Below are positions 1 through 6,930 of a stretch of DNA of 64,000 nt, piece by piece (position 1 is the first letter of the stretch; each line of letters opens with the position of its first letter). Source of the stretch: Solobacterium sp. (GTDB lineage: Bacteria > Bacillota_I > Bacilli_A > Erysipelotrichales > Erysipelotrichaceae); contig JAILGV010000132.1 in assembly GCA_024696355.1 (NCBI GenBank), forward strand, positions 1 through 64,000, written 5' to 3'. Below the pieces are notes generated by a model. That model saw only the letters and a program-made list of their open reading frames with translations, did no database searches and was not told the DNA's origin. The position numbers were made by a program, and so were the translations under genes.

Positions 1-135
1 TACGCAACATTACGTAACAAAAAACACAGTATTTCCGATATGGAACAGATGTCAATGCAATGACACTGCATCCGGTCTGACTGTCACAGATAAATCTCAG
101 GGAGTTTCACAAGAAGGATCCGTCTTTCACCGCAT
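1..135. other. Non-coding edge of the window, nothing recognised
   Basis: No open frame with a ribosome binding site, RNA gene or clear repeat is visible between the window edge and the ridA terminator. It may hold the promoter or tail of a gene outside the window. Confidence 0.4.
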
Positions 136-167
136 AAAAAAACCGGATCATTCAGAGATGATCCGGT
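136..167 (-). terminator. Terminator of the tryptophanase-ridA unit
   Basis: A 10 bp perfect stem (142-151 with 158-167, 6-base loop) is followed on the minus strand by a run of seven U residues. It lies 18 bases beyond the ridA stop codon and so ends that transcript. Confidence 0.9.
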
Positions 168-184
168 CCTGAAGATAAATTCTG

Positions 185-559
185 TTATCTGGCTGCTACG
201 ACTTCAATTTCAACAAGAGCACCTTTGGGAAGTGCCGCGACCTGGAAAGCCGCGCGTGCCGGATACGGCTCACGGAAGTATTCTGCATAGACTGCATTCA
301 TTGCCCCGAAATCAGCGATATCCGCCAGCAGTACAGTTGACTTCAGAACGTTGTCGAAAGTCAGTCCCGCTGCTTCAAGTGCCGCCTTTACATTTTCGAG
401 ACTCTGTCTTGTCTGAGCGCTGATTCCTTCGGGGAAGGCACCGGTCTTCGGATCAGCAGGAAGCTGACCGGAGACATATACCACACCGTTGCATTCAACG
501 GCGGTGCTGTAAGGTCCCACTGCCGCAGGAGCATTCTGAGGAACTATTGCCTTTTTCAT
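185..559 (-). CDS. ridA: RidA family 2-iminobutanoate/2-iminopropanoate deaminase
   Basis: This is a full-length (124 aa) member of the YjgF/YER057c/UK114 (RidA) family. It shows the family's N-terminal AVGPYS segment, the VYVSGQLP segment and the [21 protein letters not shown]-terminal block holding the conserved Arg and Glu of the active site. RidA proteins hydrolyse the enamine/imine products of PLP enzymes, such as 2-aminoacrylate, to keto acids and ammonia in the cytoplasm. The gene starts three bases after the tryptophanase-family lyase, whose reaction releases 2-aminoacrylate, so the two are surely co-transcribed. A job in clearing that intermediate is inferred. An AGGAC motif lies just before the ATG. 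Confidence 0.93.
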   Translation of the reverse strand: MKKAIVPQNAPAAVGPYSTAVECNGVVYVSGQLPADPKTGAFPEGISAQTRQSLENVKAALEAAGLTFDNVLKSTVLLADIADFGAMNAVYAEYFREPYPARAAFQVAALPKGALVEIEVVAAR

Positions 560-562
560 TGT

Positions 563-2224
563 TCAGTCCTGATCGCAGAGCTCTTCCTTTGACGGAGCAT
601 ACGGTTCAAGCCATGCATGGAAGTGGCGCATCGGCAGTGTACGGCCGAATGTAATTTTCAGGTTGGGAATTGTGTCACGGTCCTTACGGAGCTGTGCTGC
701 TGCAGCAATAATGTAGTCCATATGCTGCTTGGAGTACTGGCTGCGGTTGATTGCAAGACGTACAACGTTGCATACTTCAGCCTGCTGTTCAGGAGTCTTA
801 AGGTCATATTCCATGGAGAAGTCACCCAGCTCGGAGCAGCGGATGCCGTAACGATGGATCATTTCCAGAGACAGTGCCTGTCCGGCAAAGCTCTCATGAC
901 CTCTCTTGTAATCGAAGAACTTGTCTACATCGATATAAACACCGTGGCCGCCGGCAGGAAGAACTACCGGTACGCCTGCAGCATGCAGACCCTGTGCAAG
1001 ATATTCGCACTGAGTTACACGCTCATGCTGATATTCGAAACGCTGTTCCTCATACATGCCCTGTGCCAGAGCCATGATGTCATGGCCGGACATTGCACCG
1101 TAGGAATCGTTTCCGTAAGCGGAAATCTGACGAACCTTGAGCAGGTGTCCGATATCAGTCTTGACTGTTCCGTCTTCATTGAATTCAGAGAACTTCTTCC
1201 AGAAGTAGCCCTTGTCACGGAATGCAAGCAGACCGCCCATGTTGGCATGACCGTTCTTCTTCAGGGAAGCGGAAACTACATCGAAGTATGAGAACATCTC
1301 TTTTGCAATTTCAGCGATGGACTTGTCAGCATAGCCTTCTTCATTCATCTTGATGAAGTAGCAGTTTTCTGCCCAGCGTGCACCATCCATTACGTACGGA
1401 ACTTCATACTTATGGGCAAGTGCGGATACCTCACGGATATTGGCCATGGATACCGGCTGACCGCATACGGAGTTGTTGGTGACTGTTGTATAAATCATCG
1501 GAACATTATCAATACCGACTGCATCGATCAGCTGCTTCAGCTTGTCAATGTCCATGTTGCCCTTGAACGGATTCTTTTCATACTTTCCGCCTTCAGGTAC
1601 TTCGAACAGGATTTCCTTATGGAACAGGTTGCGCGGAACGGAACCCATCTGCTTGATGTTTCCTTCCGTGGTGTCGAAGTGAGCATTGGAAGGAATTGTG
1701 AATACCTTGCCCGGATAACGCTTTGCAAGCAGCGGCTTGATTACGTCAAACAGTAAGGACTCGGCACAGCGGCCCTGCGGCAGGATAAAGGTATTCGGAC
1801 GCTCCAGCTGATATGAACCGCCATTGAAGAATCCGCCTTCGCAGTTAACAAGATAAACGTCTTCCATCATCTTTTCGACATTTTCCTTGTCTACACCGTT
1901 GCGCAGATAATTAATCAGACGCTTCTGGTCATCGCCGCGCTCAAATACGTCGCGGAAGGCATCCAGCAGGATGTAGTAACCTTTGTTACGGCCATAGGAT
2001 TCGTCTCCGAGGAACATAGCGGACCATTGTGCGTCAGTCATTGCTGTTGTACCGGAATCGGAAAGGCAGTCAATGTACAGCAGGCCTGCCGGGAAAGCGA
2101 ACTCATTGTAATGAGTAGCTTCCAGAGCACGCTGACGCTGTTCAGCAGTTACTGTCGGCAGCATTCTGGTAACAAATGTGCATGACTTCGGTGCTTCTAC
2201 ATTCAACTTAAATTCTTCACTCAT
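563..2224 (-). CDS. tnaA: Tryptophanase-family PLP beta-eliminating lyase (enlarged form)
   Basis: The 553 aa protein aligns by eye to tryptophanase and tyrosine phenol-lyase along its whole length: the DSGTTAM N-terminal motif, LPQGRCAE cofactor-loop segment, GQPVSMAN, the VMDGARWAEN block, the Schiff-base lysine region SASLKKNG (about residue 320) and GIRCSELGDF near the substrate carboxylate. The SELGDF segment looks more like tryptophanase (VEIGSF) than tyrosine phenol-lyase, but substrate is not certain. It is about 80 aa longer than the usual 460-475 aa, mainly from an insert at roughly residues 88-140. The reaction would be an L-amino acid to indole or another leaving group plus pyruvate and ammonia. 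An AGGAGG-type site precedes the ATG by nine bases. RidA follows in the same transcript. Confidence 0.85.
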   Translation of the reverse strand: MSEEFKLNVEAPKSCTFVTRMLPTVTAEQRQRALEATHYNEFAFPAGLLYIDCLSDSGTTAMTDAQWSAMFLGDESYGRNKGYYILLDAFRDVFERGDDQKRLINYLRNGVDKENVEKMMEDVYLVNCEGGFFNGGSYQLERPNTFILPQGRCAESLLFDVIKPLLAKRYPGKVFTIPSNAHFDTTEGNIKQMGSVPRNLFHKEILFEVPEGGKYEKNPFKGNMDIDKLKQLIDAVGIDNVPMIYTTVTNNSVCGQPVSMANIREVSALAHKYEVPYVMDGARWAENCYFIKMNEEGYADKSIAEIAKEMFSYFDVVSASLKKNGHANMGGLLAFRDKGYFWKKFSEFNEDGTVKTDIGHLLKVRQISAYGNDSYGAMSGHDIMALAQGMYEEQRFEYQHERVTQCEYLAQGLHAAGVPVVLPAGGHGVYIDVDKFFDYKRGHESFAGQALSLEMIHRYGIRCSELGDFSMEYDLKTPEQQAEVCNVVRLAINRSQYSKQHMDYIIAAAAQLRKDRDTIPNLKITFGRTLPMRHFHAWLEPYAPSKEELCDQD

Positions 2225-2259
2225 GATTTTTTACCTCCATTTTTTGTGAATTCTCAGAA

Positions 2260-2309
2260 CCTGATCAACTAAAAAAGATCAGATCAGGCCAGGTTAAACC
2301 GTTCCTGAT
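2260..2309 (-). promoter_or_regulatory. Alternative hairpins in the tnaA leader (possible attenuator)
   Basis: In the tnaA leader, arm 1 (ATCAGG, 2309-2304) can pair with arm 2 (CCTGATCTGATC, 2288-2277), which is followed at once by six U residues. Arm 2 can instead pair over 6-7 bp with arm 3 (GATCAGG, 2266-2260). The two folds exclude each other, which is the layout of a terminator/antiterminator switch. The terminator stem is short (5-6 bp plus a 3 bp inner stem), so the switch is a proposal. Confidence 0.45.
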
Positions 2310-2344
2310 TACTTCAGAAACTGGAGATTGTATACCCCGGTCAT
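2309..2344 (-). CDS. Possible 11-residue leader peptide of tnaA
   Basis: A short frame, MTGVYNLQFLK then TAA, lies in the tnaA leader behind a GAGGGAG motif that is about 11 bases upstream of the ATG. Its stop codon overlaps the first arm of the alternative hairpins, so a ribosome held at the stop would block terminator formation. The layout recalls tnaC of enterobacteria, but the peptide has no tryptophan and does not resemble TnaC. The GGAGAT of the binding site can also pair with ATCTCC at 2328-2323. Coding status is unproven. Confidence 0.25.
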   Translation of the reverse strand: MTGVYNLQFLK

Positions 2345-2401
2345 CGATGATCGATCTCCCTCATCTTTCCGCGACTGGCGGCCAGTATCAATTTCACCCA
2401 T

Positions 2402-2430
2402 ATTATAGATAACCTTCAGGCATTTGTCTT
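2402..2430 (-). promoter_or_regulatory. Sigma-A promoter of tnaA-ridA
   Basis: On the minus strand a perfect TATAAT (-10, 2407-2402) lies 17 bases downstream of AAGACA (-35, 2430-2425). Transcription would start near 2395 and give a leader of about 170 nt before tnaA. Confidence 0.7.
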
Positions 2431-2450
2431 ATTCAACTTATCTATAACTG

Positions 2451-2464
2451 TGTAAGTGCTTACA
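2451..2464. promoter_or_regulatory. cre-like site upstream of the tnaA promoter
   Basis: TGTAAGTGCTTACA is a near-perfect palindrome matching the CcpA cre consensus TGWAANCGNTNWCA at all positions but the central C. It is centred about 62 bases upstream of the predicted start of transcription, a position where CcpA can act as activator as well as repressor. It suggests carbon-catabolite control of the amino-acid lyase. Confidence 0.5.
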
Positions 2465-2479
2465 TTTATATGTCCCGAT

Positions 2480-3061
2480 TCAGAAGATCATTTCATACAT
2501 AATGCTCTCATGCATGCCGATATCTTCTTCATAAACCGGATAAATACCCCTGTTGTCGAATCCTATCGTCTCGTACAGATGGATTGCGTTGTCGTTTCCG
2601 ATCACTGTATCAAAACGTACAGCCCTGGCACCTGCTTCCCGCTCGAGCCTGATCGCTTCCGTGATAATCGACCGTGCCACGCCGCGACCCTGGCAGGCAT
2701 TGAGCACCCGCAGACAATGCCAGTATGCTGTATCCTCATCCTTCAGTTCCGCATTCCATTTCACATCACGAAAAGCCGGATTGTACTCATGGTTGGAGAT
2801 CATGCCGCCCATAATGTATCCGTCAGACGTATGAAACTCTTCAGGAAGATTCTCACCCAGAGCAATAAACACTTTATGATGTCTTACTGCATCCTCAATC
2901 ATCTGCGCCGAAGGATAAATACCCTTTGAGCCGTTCGGAAGGCATTTCATTCCCTCTGCAACCTCACCAGCTGCCTGACGGAAGAACTTCTGAAGCGGGA
3001 CCAGATCCGCCGCTTCCGCACATCTTACCTTAACCGGTGCTTTTCTTTTTATATCAGTCAT
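2480..3061 (-). CDS. GNAT family N-acetyltransferase
   Basis: A 193 aa protein with a GNAT fold pattern. Acceptor-side strands fill the first half. The acetyl-CoA pyrophosphate loop is visible around residues 118-125 as the QGRGVARSI segment (Q/R-x-x-G-x-G/A), followed by the helix IITEAIRLERE, then DNAIHLYETIGFDNRG, the usual C-terminal NxxAxxLYexxGF signature. It transfers an acetyl group from acetyl-CoA to an amine; the acceptor cannot be told. AAGGAG lies eight bases before the ATG. It is the last gene downstream of the carrier and M20 peptidases, which hints at a role in N-acetyl amino-acid metabolism, but an unrelated role is equally possible. Confidence 0.8.
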   Translation of the reverse strand: MTDIKRKAPVKVRCAEAADLVPLQKFFRQAAGEVAEGMKCLPNGSKGIYPSAQMIEDAVRHHKVFIALGENLPEEFHTSDGYIMGGMISNHEYNPAFRDVKWNAELKDEDTAYWHCLRVLNACQGRGVARSIITEAIRLEREAGARAVRFDTVIGNDNAIHLYETIGFDNRGIYPVYEEDIGMHESIMYEMIF

Positions 3062-3083
3062 TTTACCCTGCTCCTTATGAAAT

Positions 3084-3114
3084 GCCGGACACGGATTATA
3101 TTCCCGTGCCCGGC
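3084..3114 (-). terminator. Strong hairpin between carrier and acetyltransferase genes
   Basis: An 11 bp GC-rich stem (one G-U pair on the minus strand) with a 9-base loop lies between the carrier stop codon and the acetyltransferase start. The 3' tail is AUUUC rather than a true U tract, so it may be a weak terminator or an mRNA-stabilising hairpin for the upstream gene. Confidence 0.5.
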
Positions 3115-3150
3115 ATGCCGTATTTATATTTGATTCGCCCGGAATGCCGA

Positions 3151-4335
3151 TTACAGCATGTTGATTACGATACCGGCCATTGTAACAGAAAGAATAGTTA
3201 CAACGGTAATTCCGCCGACAACATACGGGATCGACAGTGTATCTTCGATATAAGCCTTTTCATCGGGATTTTCACCGACTGCTTCTGCAACTTCACGGCA
3301 GATAACAACATTGGACGGGAATCCGAGGAACTGCTCAACACCGACACCCATAGCCAGATCCTTGTCACCAACCAGTTTCCATGTCGGCAGCAGGTAGCTG
3401 ACAATAAAGATACCGACAACAGCTGCAGCGAACAGAACGACTGTCTGGAATGCCATATGCAGCAGATCAGTTACTGATACAGTTGCAAGTGACGGGATAA
3501 TGGATCCGAATACAGCGATCATCATGAAACCGTAGGAATTGGAGCGCTGCAGCAGTTTCGGAGGGATGAATCCGCCGATACCGGAGATGCAGCCGAGAAT
3601 CAGAGCCCAGATTGCATAGTTAATCGGAGTGACAGAGCCTAACAGTCTGCCCAGGAATCCGCCGAGAGCACAGATTGCGAGCTGAACATTTGCGGAATAC
3701 AGTGCAGGATGTGTTTCATAGAATGCCTTCTTGGAGGAATCCGATGTACCTGTCTGCTTTGCCTTCATAGCTGCCTTTGCAGCTGCAGGATCCTGACGAT
3801 AGGAAGCAATCAGCTTTTTGGCATATTTGACACCCATCATGGAAGCGATCGGTGCACCTACGAACTTCTGTACGGAGTAGATAACTGCGCAGAGTGCAGC
3901 GGCAGTTGTCAGTCCTCTTTCCATTGCAGCATCTGTCATCAGCTTTGTAGCCATTGCAGCACCGTTGATAACCGGCATACCGACCAGAACAGCATCTTTT
4001 CCGACAATCGGCATGACACAAATCATAGCCAGGCAGGATGCCAGCATGCAGATTGCAGCAAGAGCAACTGTTTTCCATTCACGGATCAGCTGCTTGTAGT
4101 TAATGGTTGTTCCCATGTTGAACAGAACCATACCGATAGCGATATTGCCAAGCTGAGTCAGACCGGCCTGTGCAATAATGTCCGGAGGGAATACTCCTGT
4201 CAGGAACATAATCAGGAAAACCAGCATGGTGACCATCATACCGGAGAGGACGCCCTTTGTCAGTACGCCCACGAGATCGCCGATTGCGAACACGAGGACT
4301 ACCAGCATGAAATAGAAATAAATTGATGTAAACAT
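3151..4335 (-). CDS. GltS-like integral membrane carrier, substrate unknown
   Basis: A 394 aa polytopic protein with roughly ten to eleven hydrophobic segments and a charged cytoplasmic loop near residues 185-215. Its layout resembles sodium/glutamate symporters of the GltS type: paired hydrophobic halves, each with a glycine/alanine-rich membrane motif (VINGAAMATKLMTDAA in the first; a matching LGFPSNVVICREVAEA in the second), which look like the re-entrant loops of that superfamily. The match is by pattern only and the family name is tentative. It sits between an M20 peptidase (21 bases upstream) and the acetyltransferase, so its cargo may be an amino acid, a dipeptide or an N-acyl amino acid handled by them. 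GGGAGA precedes the ATG. Confidence 0.55.
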   Translation of the reverse strand: MFTSIYFYFMLVVLVFAIGDLVGVLTKGVLSGMMVTMLVFLIMFLTGVFPPDIIAQAGLTQLGNIAIGMVLFNMGTTINYKQLIREWKTVALAAICMLASCLAMICVMPIVGKDAVLVGMPVINGAAMATKLMTDAAMERGLTTAAALCAVIYSVQKFVGAPIASMMGVKYAKKLIASYRQDPAAAKAAMKAKQTGTSDSSKKAFYETHPALYSANVQLAICALGGFLGRLLGSVTPINYAIWALILGCISGIGGFIPPKLLQRSNSYGFMMIAVFGSIIPSLATVSVTDLLHMAFQTVVLFAAAVVGIFIVSYLLPTWKLVGDKDLAMGVGVEQFLGFPSNVVICREVAEAVGENPDEKAYIEDTLSIPYVVGGITVVTILSVTMAGIVINML

Positions 4336-4356
4336 CTTTATTCTCCCTTTCTTTTT

Positions 4357-5550
4357 TTATTCTTTAACCCCGTAAAAATCATCTTTCAGTTCATACAGTG
4401 CACAGGCTGCAAGATATGTCCGTTCATAGAACGATTCCACATTTGCATACTCCCGTTCTGTATGATTTCCTTCACCGCGGGGTCCCATAGCACATACAGT
4501 CGGAATGCCGATACTGACTGTTGCACCGCTGTCGGAAACACCGCCTACCATGAATGAACCCATATCACCCAGTCCGCAGTCTATGGAAGTCCTGCGGATA
4601 TGCTCAAACAGAGCATTGACTCCGTCGGTATTTTCCATGGAATCCATCAGCATCTTTATATTCACTTCTGCTGTTGTATCCGGAACAGTGCAGTGTTCCG
4701 CTGCATCATGAATGATTTTCAGAATCTCGTCGCGGATTGCAACGCTCGGGAAACGGATACCCATACGGAATGAGCAGGTGTCGGGAATGGTATTTTCACC
4801 GATACCGCCGCTGACCAGGCCGCAGTTGATCAAAAGACCTCTTTCGATATCTGTATGAGATTCGATTTCAATCATTTTGTGTGCGGCTTCAATAACAGCC
4901 GAGCGGCCTTTCTCCGGAGCGATGCCGGAATGTGCCGCCACGCCATGGACCACAACCTCGACGATGCCGCCGCCCTTACGGCCGACAACAAGTTTGTTAT
5001 GCGGATAACCTGTTTCAAAATTGAATGCGGCCAGTGCTCCGGCTGCTTCTTTTTTGATTACATCCGCTGCGTTGGAATACATATGCAGGTTTTCTTCATC
5101 ACCCACATAGATGAACTTGACCGGACGTTCCTTCCAGCCGACATGCTTAAGTGCCTTGACAGCGTAGATGCCCATGACCAGACCGGGTTTCATATCCAGA
5201 CAGCCCGGGCCGTGTGCATTGCCTTCTTCGTCGACCCTGAACGGATTGGCGGCAACAGCACCTTCCTTGAATACCGTATCCATGTGACCGACGATCACAA
5301 ACGGTTTCTTGTCTTCGTTGCCTTCATAATTCCATTCACCGATCAGAACGTTTCCGGCATTTTCCATCTCAACAAAACGTGTCCTGATTCCTGCCGCTTC
5401 CATCCAGTCCTGCAGAATGTAGCCGACACGGTTGACACCTTCGATCTGGCGGGAACCGCTTTCAGTGTTTACGATATGTTCCCATAGTCCCAGCATCTCA
5501 GAACGGTTTGCGTCGATGTATGCCTTGATCTCACTGTAAACTTCCTTCAT
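4357..5550 (-). CDS. M20 family metallopeptidase (first copy)
   Basis: A 397 aa zinc-dependent M20 peptidase/deacylase. The metal and catalytic motifs are in order: GHMDTVF (about residue 85, His ligand and Asp), CLDMKPG (bridging Asp), GDEEN (about 148, general base Glu and ligand) and the C-terminal GNHTERE His ligand. The lid domain lies at about 185-300. M20 enzymes cleave dipeptides, N-acyl amino acids or C-terminal glutamate; the substrate cannot be read from sequence. It shares the ending GNHTEREYA or FNHTEREYA and overall layout with the next upstream gene, so the pair is paralogous. GGAGG lies before the ATG. It is followed closely by the GltS-like carrier, with which it forms a unit. 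Confidence 0.88.
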   Translation of the reverse strand: MKEVYSEIKAYIDANRSEMLGLWEHIVNTESGSRQIEGVNRVGYILQDWMEAAGIRTRFVEMENAGNVLIGEWNYEGNEDKKPFVIVGHMDTVFKEGAVAANPFRVDEEGNAHGPGCLDMKPGLVMGIYAVKALKHVGWKERPVKFIYVGDEENLHMYSNAADVIKKEAAGALAAFNFETGYPHNKLVVGRKGGGIVEVVVHGVAAHSGIAPEKGRSAVIEAAHKMIEIESHTDIERGLLINCGLVSGGIGENTIPDTCSFRMGIRFPSVAIRDEILKIIHDAAEHCTVPDTTAEVNIKMLMDSMENTDGVNALFEHIRRTSIDCGLGDMGSFMVGGVSDSGATVSIGIPTVCAMGPRGEGNHTEREYANVESFYERTYLAACALYELKDDFYGVKE

Positions 5551-5683
5551 CTACAGCCTCCTTTATCTGAAGCGATGCCCGAACGCCGCAGGGTGTAAAT
5601 CCTGCAGCAGGGAGAGTGGGACGGACATGCGCTTAGTACCGGATTCAAATGATTTTTAATATCATCTGAGTTCATTTTTGCAT
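5551..5683 (-). other. Leader of the first M20 gene, no known riboswitch
   Basis: Between the upstream terminator and the M20 start lies a leader of about 130 bases. It holds an 8 bp hairpin (arms GCTGCAGG and CCTGCGGC, about 5588-5613). I do not recognise a riboswitch class or a good promoter in it. Confidence 0.3.
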
Positions 5684-5726
5684 AAAAAAGGCAGTGTGAA
5701 TAATTACCGTTATCTATAACACTGCC
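5684..5726 (-). terminator. Terminator of the LysR-M20 unit
   Basis: Arms GGCAGTGT (5726-5719) and ACACTGCC (5697-5690) enclose a loop that carries its own small stem, followed on the minus strand by six U residues. It separates the two M20 genes into different transcripts. Confidence 0.85.
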
Positions 5727-5751
5727 ATAACTTTTTTTATATTCTGATTTT

Positions 5752-6918
5752 TTATTGTTCAAATTCTTTTGCCCTGCAGACAACATTTGCCAGCAGTTCG
5801 GTTCTGCTGAACAGCGTCTGAGGCAGAGCATACTCTCTTTCGGTATGATTGAATTCGCCGCAGACACCCATGGAACAAATTACCGGTACTCCTGCCATTC
5901 CGATATGAGAAGCGTCGGATCCGCCGCCGAGTTCCTTCTGTCCCATTGTTCCGAAACCGCAGTCTTCCGAAACCTGCGATACAAAGGAAGCCAGTCTGAC
6001 AACTTCGGCGGTTTTCTCAAACGGCGGCATATATTCATCAAAGCTCATTTCCGAACTGCATCCGCCGATGACTGTTTCTTCCGTAATATGACCCATTTCC
6101 TTCATGACTCTTTCGCGTTCGCTCAGTTTCTGATAACGGATGTCCACAGTGAGGAAGCAGCTTCCGGGAACACTGTTGATTACCGTGCCTCCCTGAATCA
6201 TATTGCTTGAGACCGTCGTTCCGCTTGAAAGATCGGTCAGAGCCTGAATCTTCGGGATTTTATAGGCAAGCTCGGCAATCGCATTCCGGCCGGCTGTAAA
6301 TGCATTTCCCGAATGAGACGCAACACCGTTTGTCGTAATCCTGGCAAATGCCGCACCTTTGCGGGCAACACAGATATCATTGCTGATCAGGCCTGTTTCC
6401 ATATTAAAGGCACACAGACAGCCTTTGGAAAAGTCACGAATCGTCTGTCCGGCAAGACCGCCGCGGTGACCGATTTCTTCATCACCGGCAAATAAAATCT
6501 TTACAGGACGCTCATTCCATCCCATCGCCTGCAGACATCTGATCACCTGAATCGTAATTGCAATGCCGCCCTTCATATCCAGTGAACCAAGGCCGCGGAC
6601 ATGCCCTTCCTCATCATAGCGGAAAGGCAGATCTGCCTTCAGGTCAACCGTATCGTAGTGACCGGAGAACAGAACCGGCTTGCCGGGTCTTTCCTTTCCC
6701 CAGATGCCGGTCAGAGTCGGCGAATTATTCGGACATGATTCCACAACCTCAGTTTCAAAGCCCAGTTCATCGAAGATTTCCTTCAGCTTTGCACATAATA
6801 CTTCGCCTTCATTCCGTCTGGAAACATGACTCGGTGTATTGACAAGTGTTTTCCAGCATTCCGTCATTTCCTCGCAGTGTGCTTCAACCCATTCATGAAT
6901 CTGCTTCTTTGCTTCCAT
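5752..6918 (-). CDS. M20 family metallopeptidase (second copy)
   Basis: A 388 aa M20 peptidase/deacylase with GHYDTVD (about residue 85), SLDMKGG, GDEEIGH (about 144) and FNHTERE as the ordered metal and catalytic motifs, and a dimerisation/lid domain between about 180 and 290. It is paralogous to the neighbouring gene at 4357-5550 but clearly diverged. It begins 12 bases after the LysR-type regulator on the same strand, with AAGGAG nine bases before the ATG, so the two form one transcript ended by the hairpin at 5684-5726. Likely substrates are peptides or N-acylated amino acids; nothing in the sequence decides which. Confidence 0.88.
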   Translation of the reverse strand: MEAKKQIHEWVEAHCEEMTECWKTLVNTPSHVSRRNEGEVLCAKLKEIFDELGFETEVVESCPNNSPTLTGIWGKERPGKPVLFSGHYDTVDLKADLPFRYDEEGHVRGLGSLDMKGGIAITIQVIRCLQAMGWNERPVKILFAGDEEIGHRGGLAGQTIRDFSKGCLCAFNMETGLISNDICVARKGAAFARITTNGVASHSGNAFTAGRNAIAELAYKIPKIQALTDLSSGTTVSSNMIQGGTVINSVPGSCFLTVDIRYQKLSERERVMKEMGHITEETVIGGCSSEMSFDEYMPPFEKTAEVVRLASFVSQVSEDCGFGTMGQKELGGGSDASHIGMAGVPVICSMGVCGEFNHTEREYALPQTLFSRTELLANVVCRAKEFEQ

Positions 6919-6930
6919 CTTCCGTTCTCC

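Noticed and set aside
617-1291. A 224-residue plus-strand frame opposite the tryptophanase gene
   Set aside because: Antisense shadow with Cys/His-rich nonsense composition.
2309-2401. A 30-codon version of the tnaA leader peptide starting at an ATG beside the -10 box
   Set aside because: That ATG touches the TATAAT box and lies upstream of the predicted start of transcription, so it would not be in the mRNA; only the shorter frame was kept, with low confidence.
5588-5613. Hairpin in the M20 leader as a known riboswitch
   Set aside because: It does not show the conserved cores of the glycine, lysine, SAM, guanidine or other riboswitches that I can recognise by eye.
5547-5867. A 106-residue minus-strand frame across the gap between the two M20 genes
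   Set aside because: It runs through a clear terminator hairpin and the leader of the next gene, so it is not a plausible coding region.
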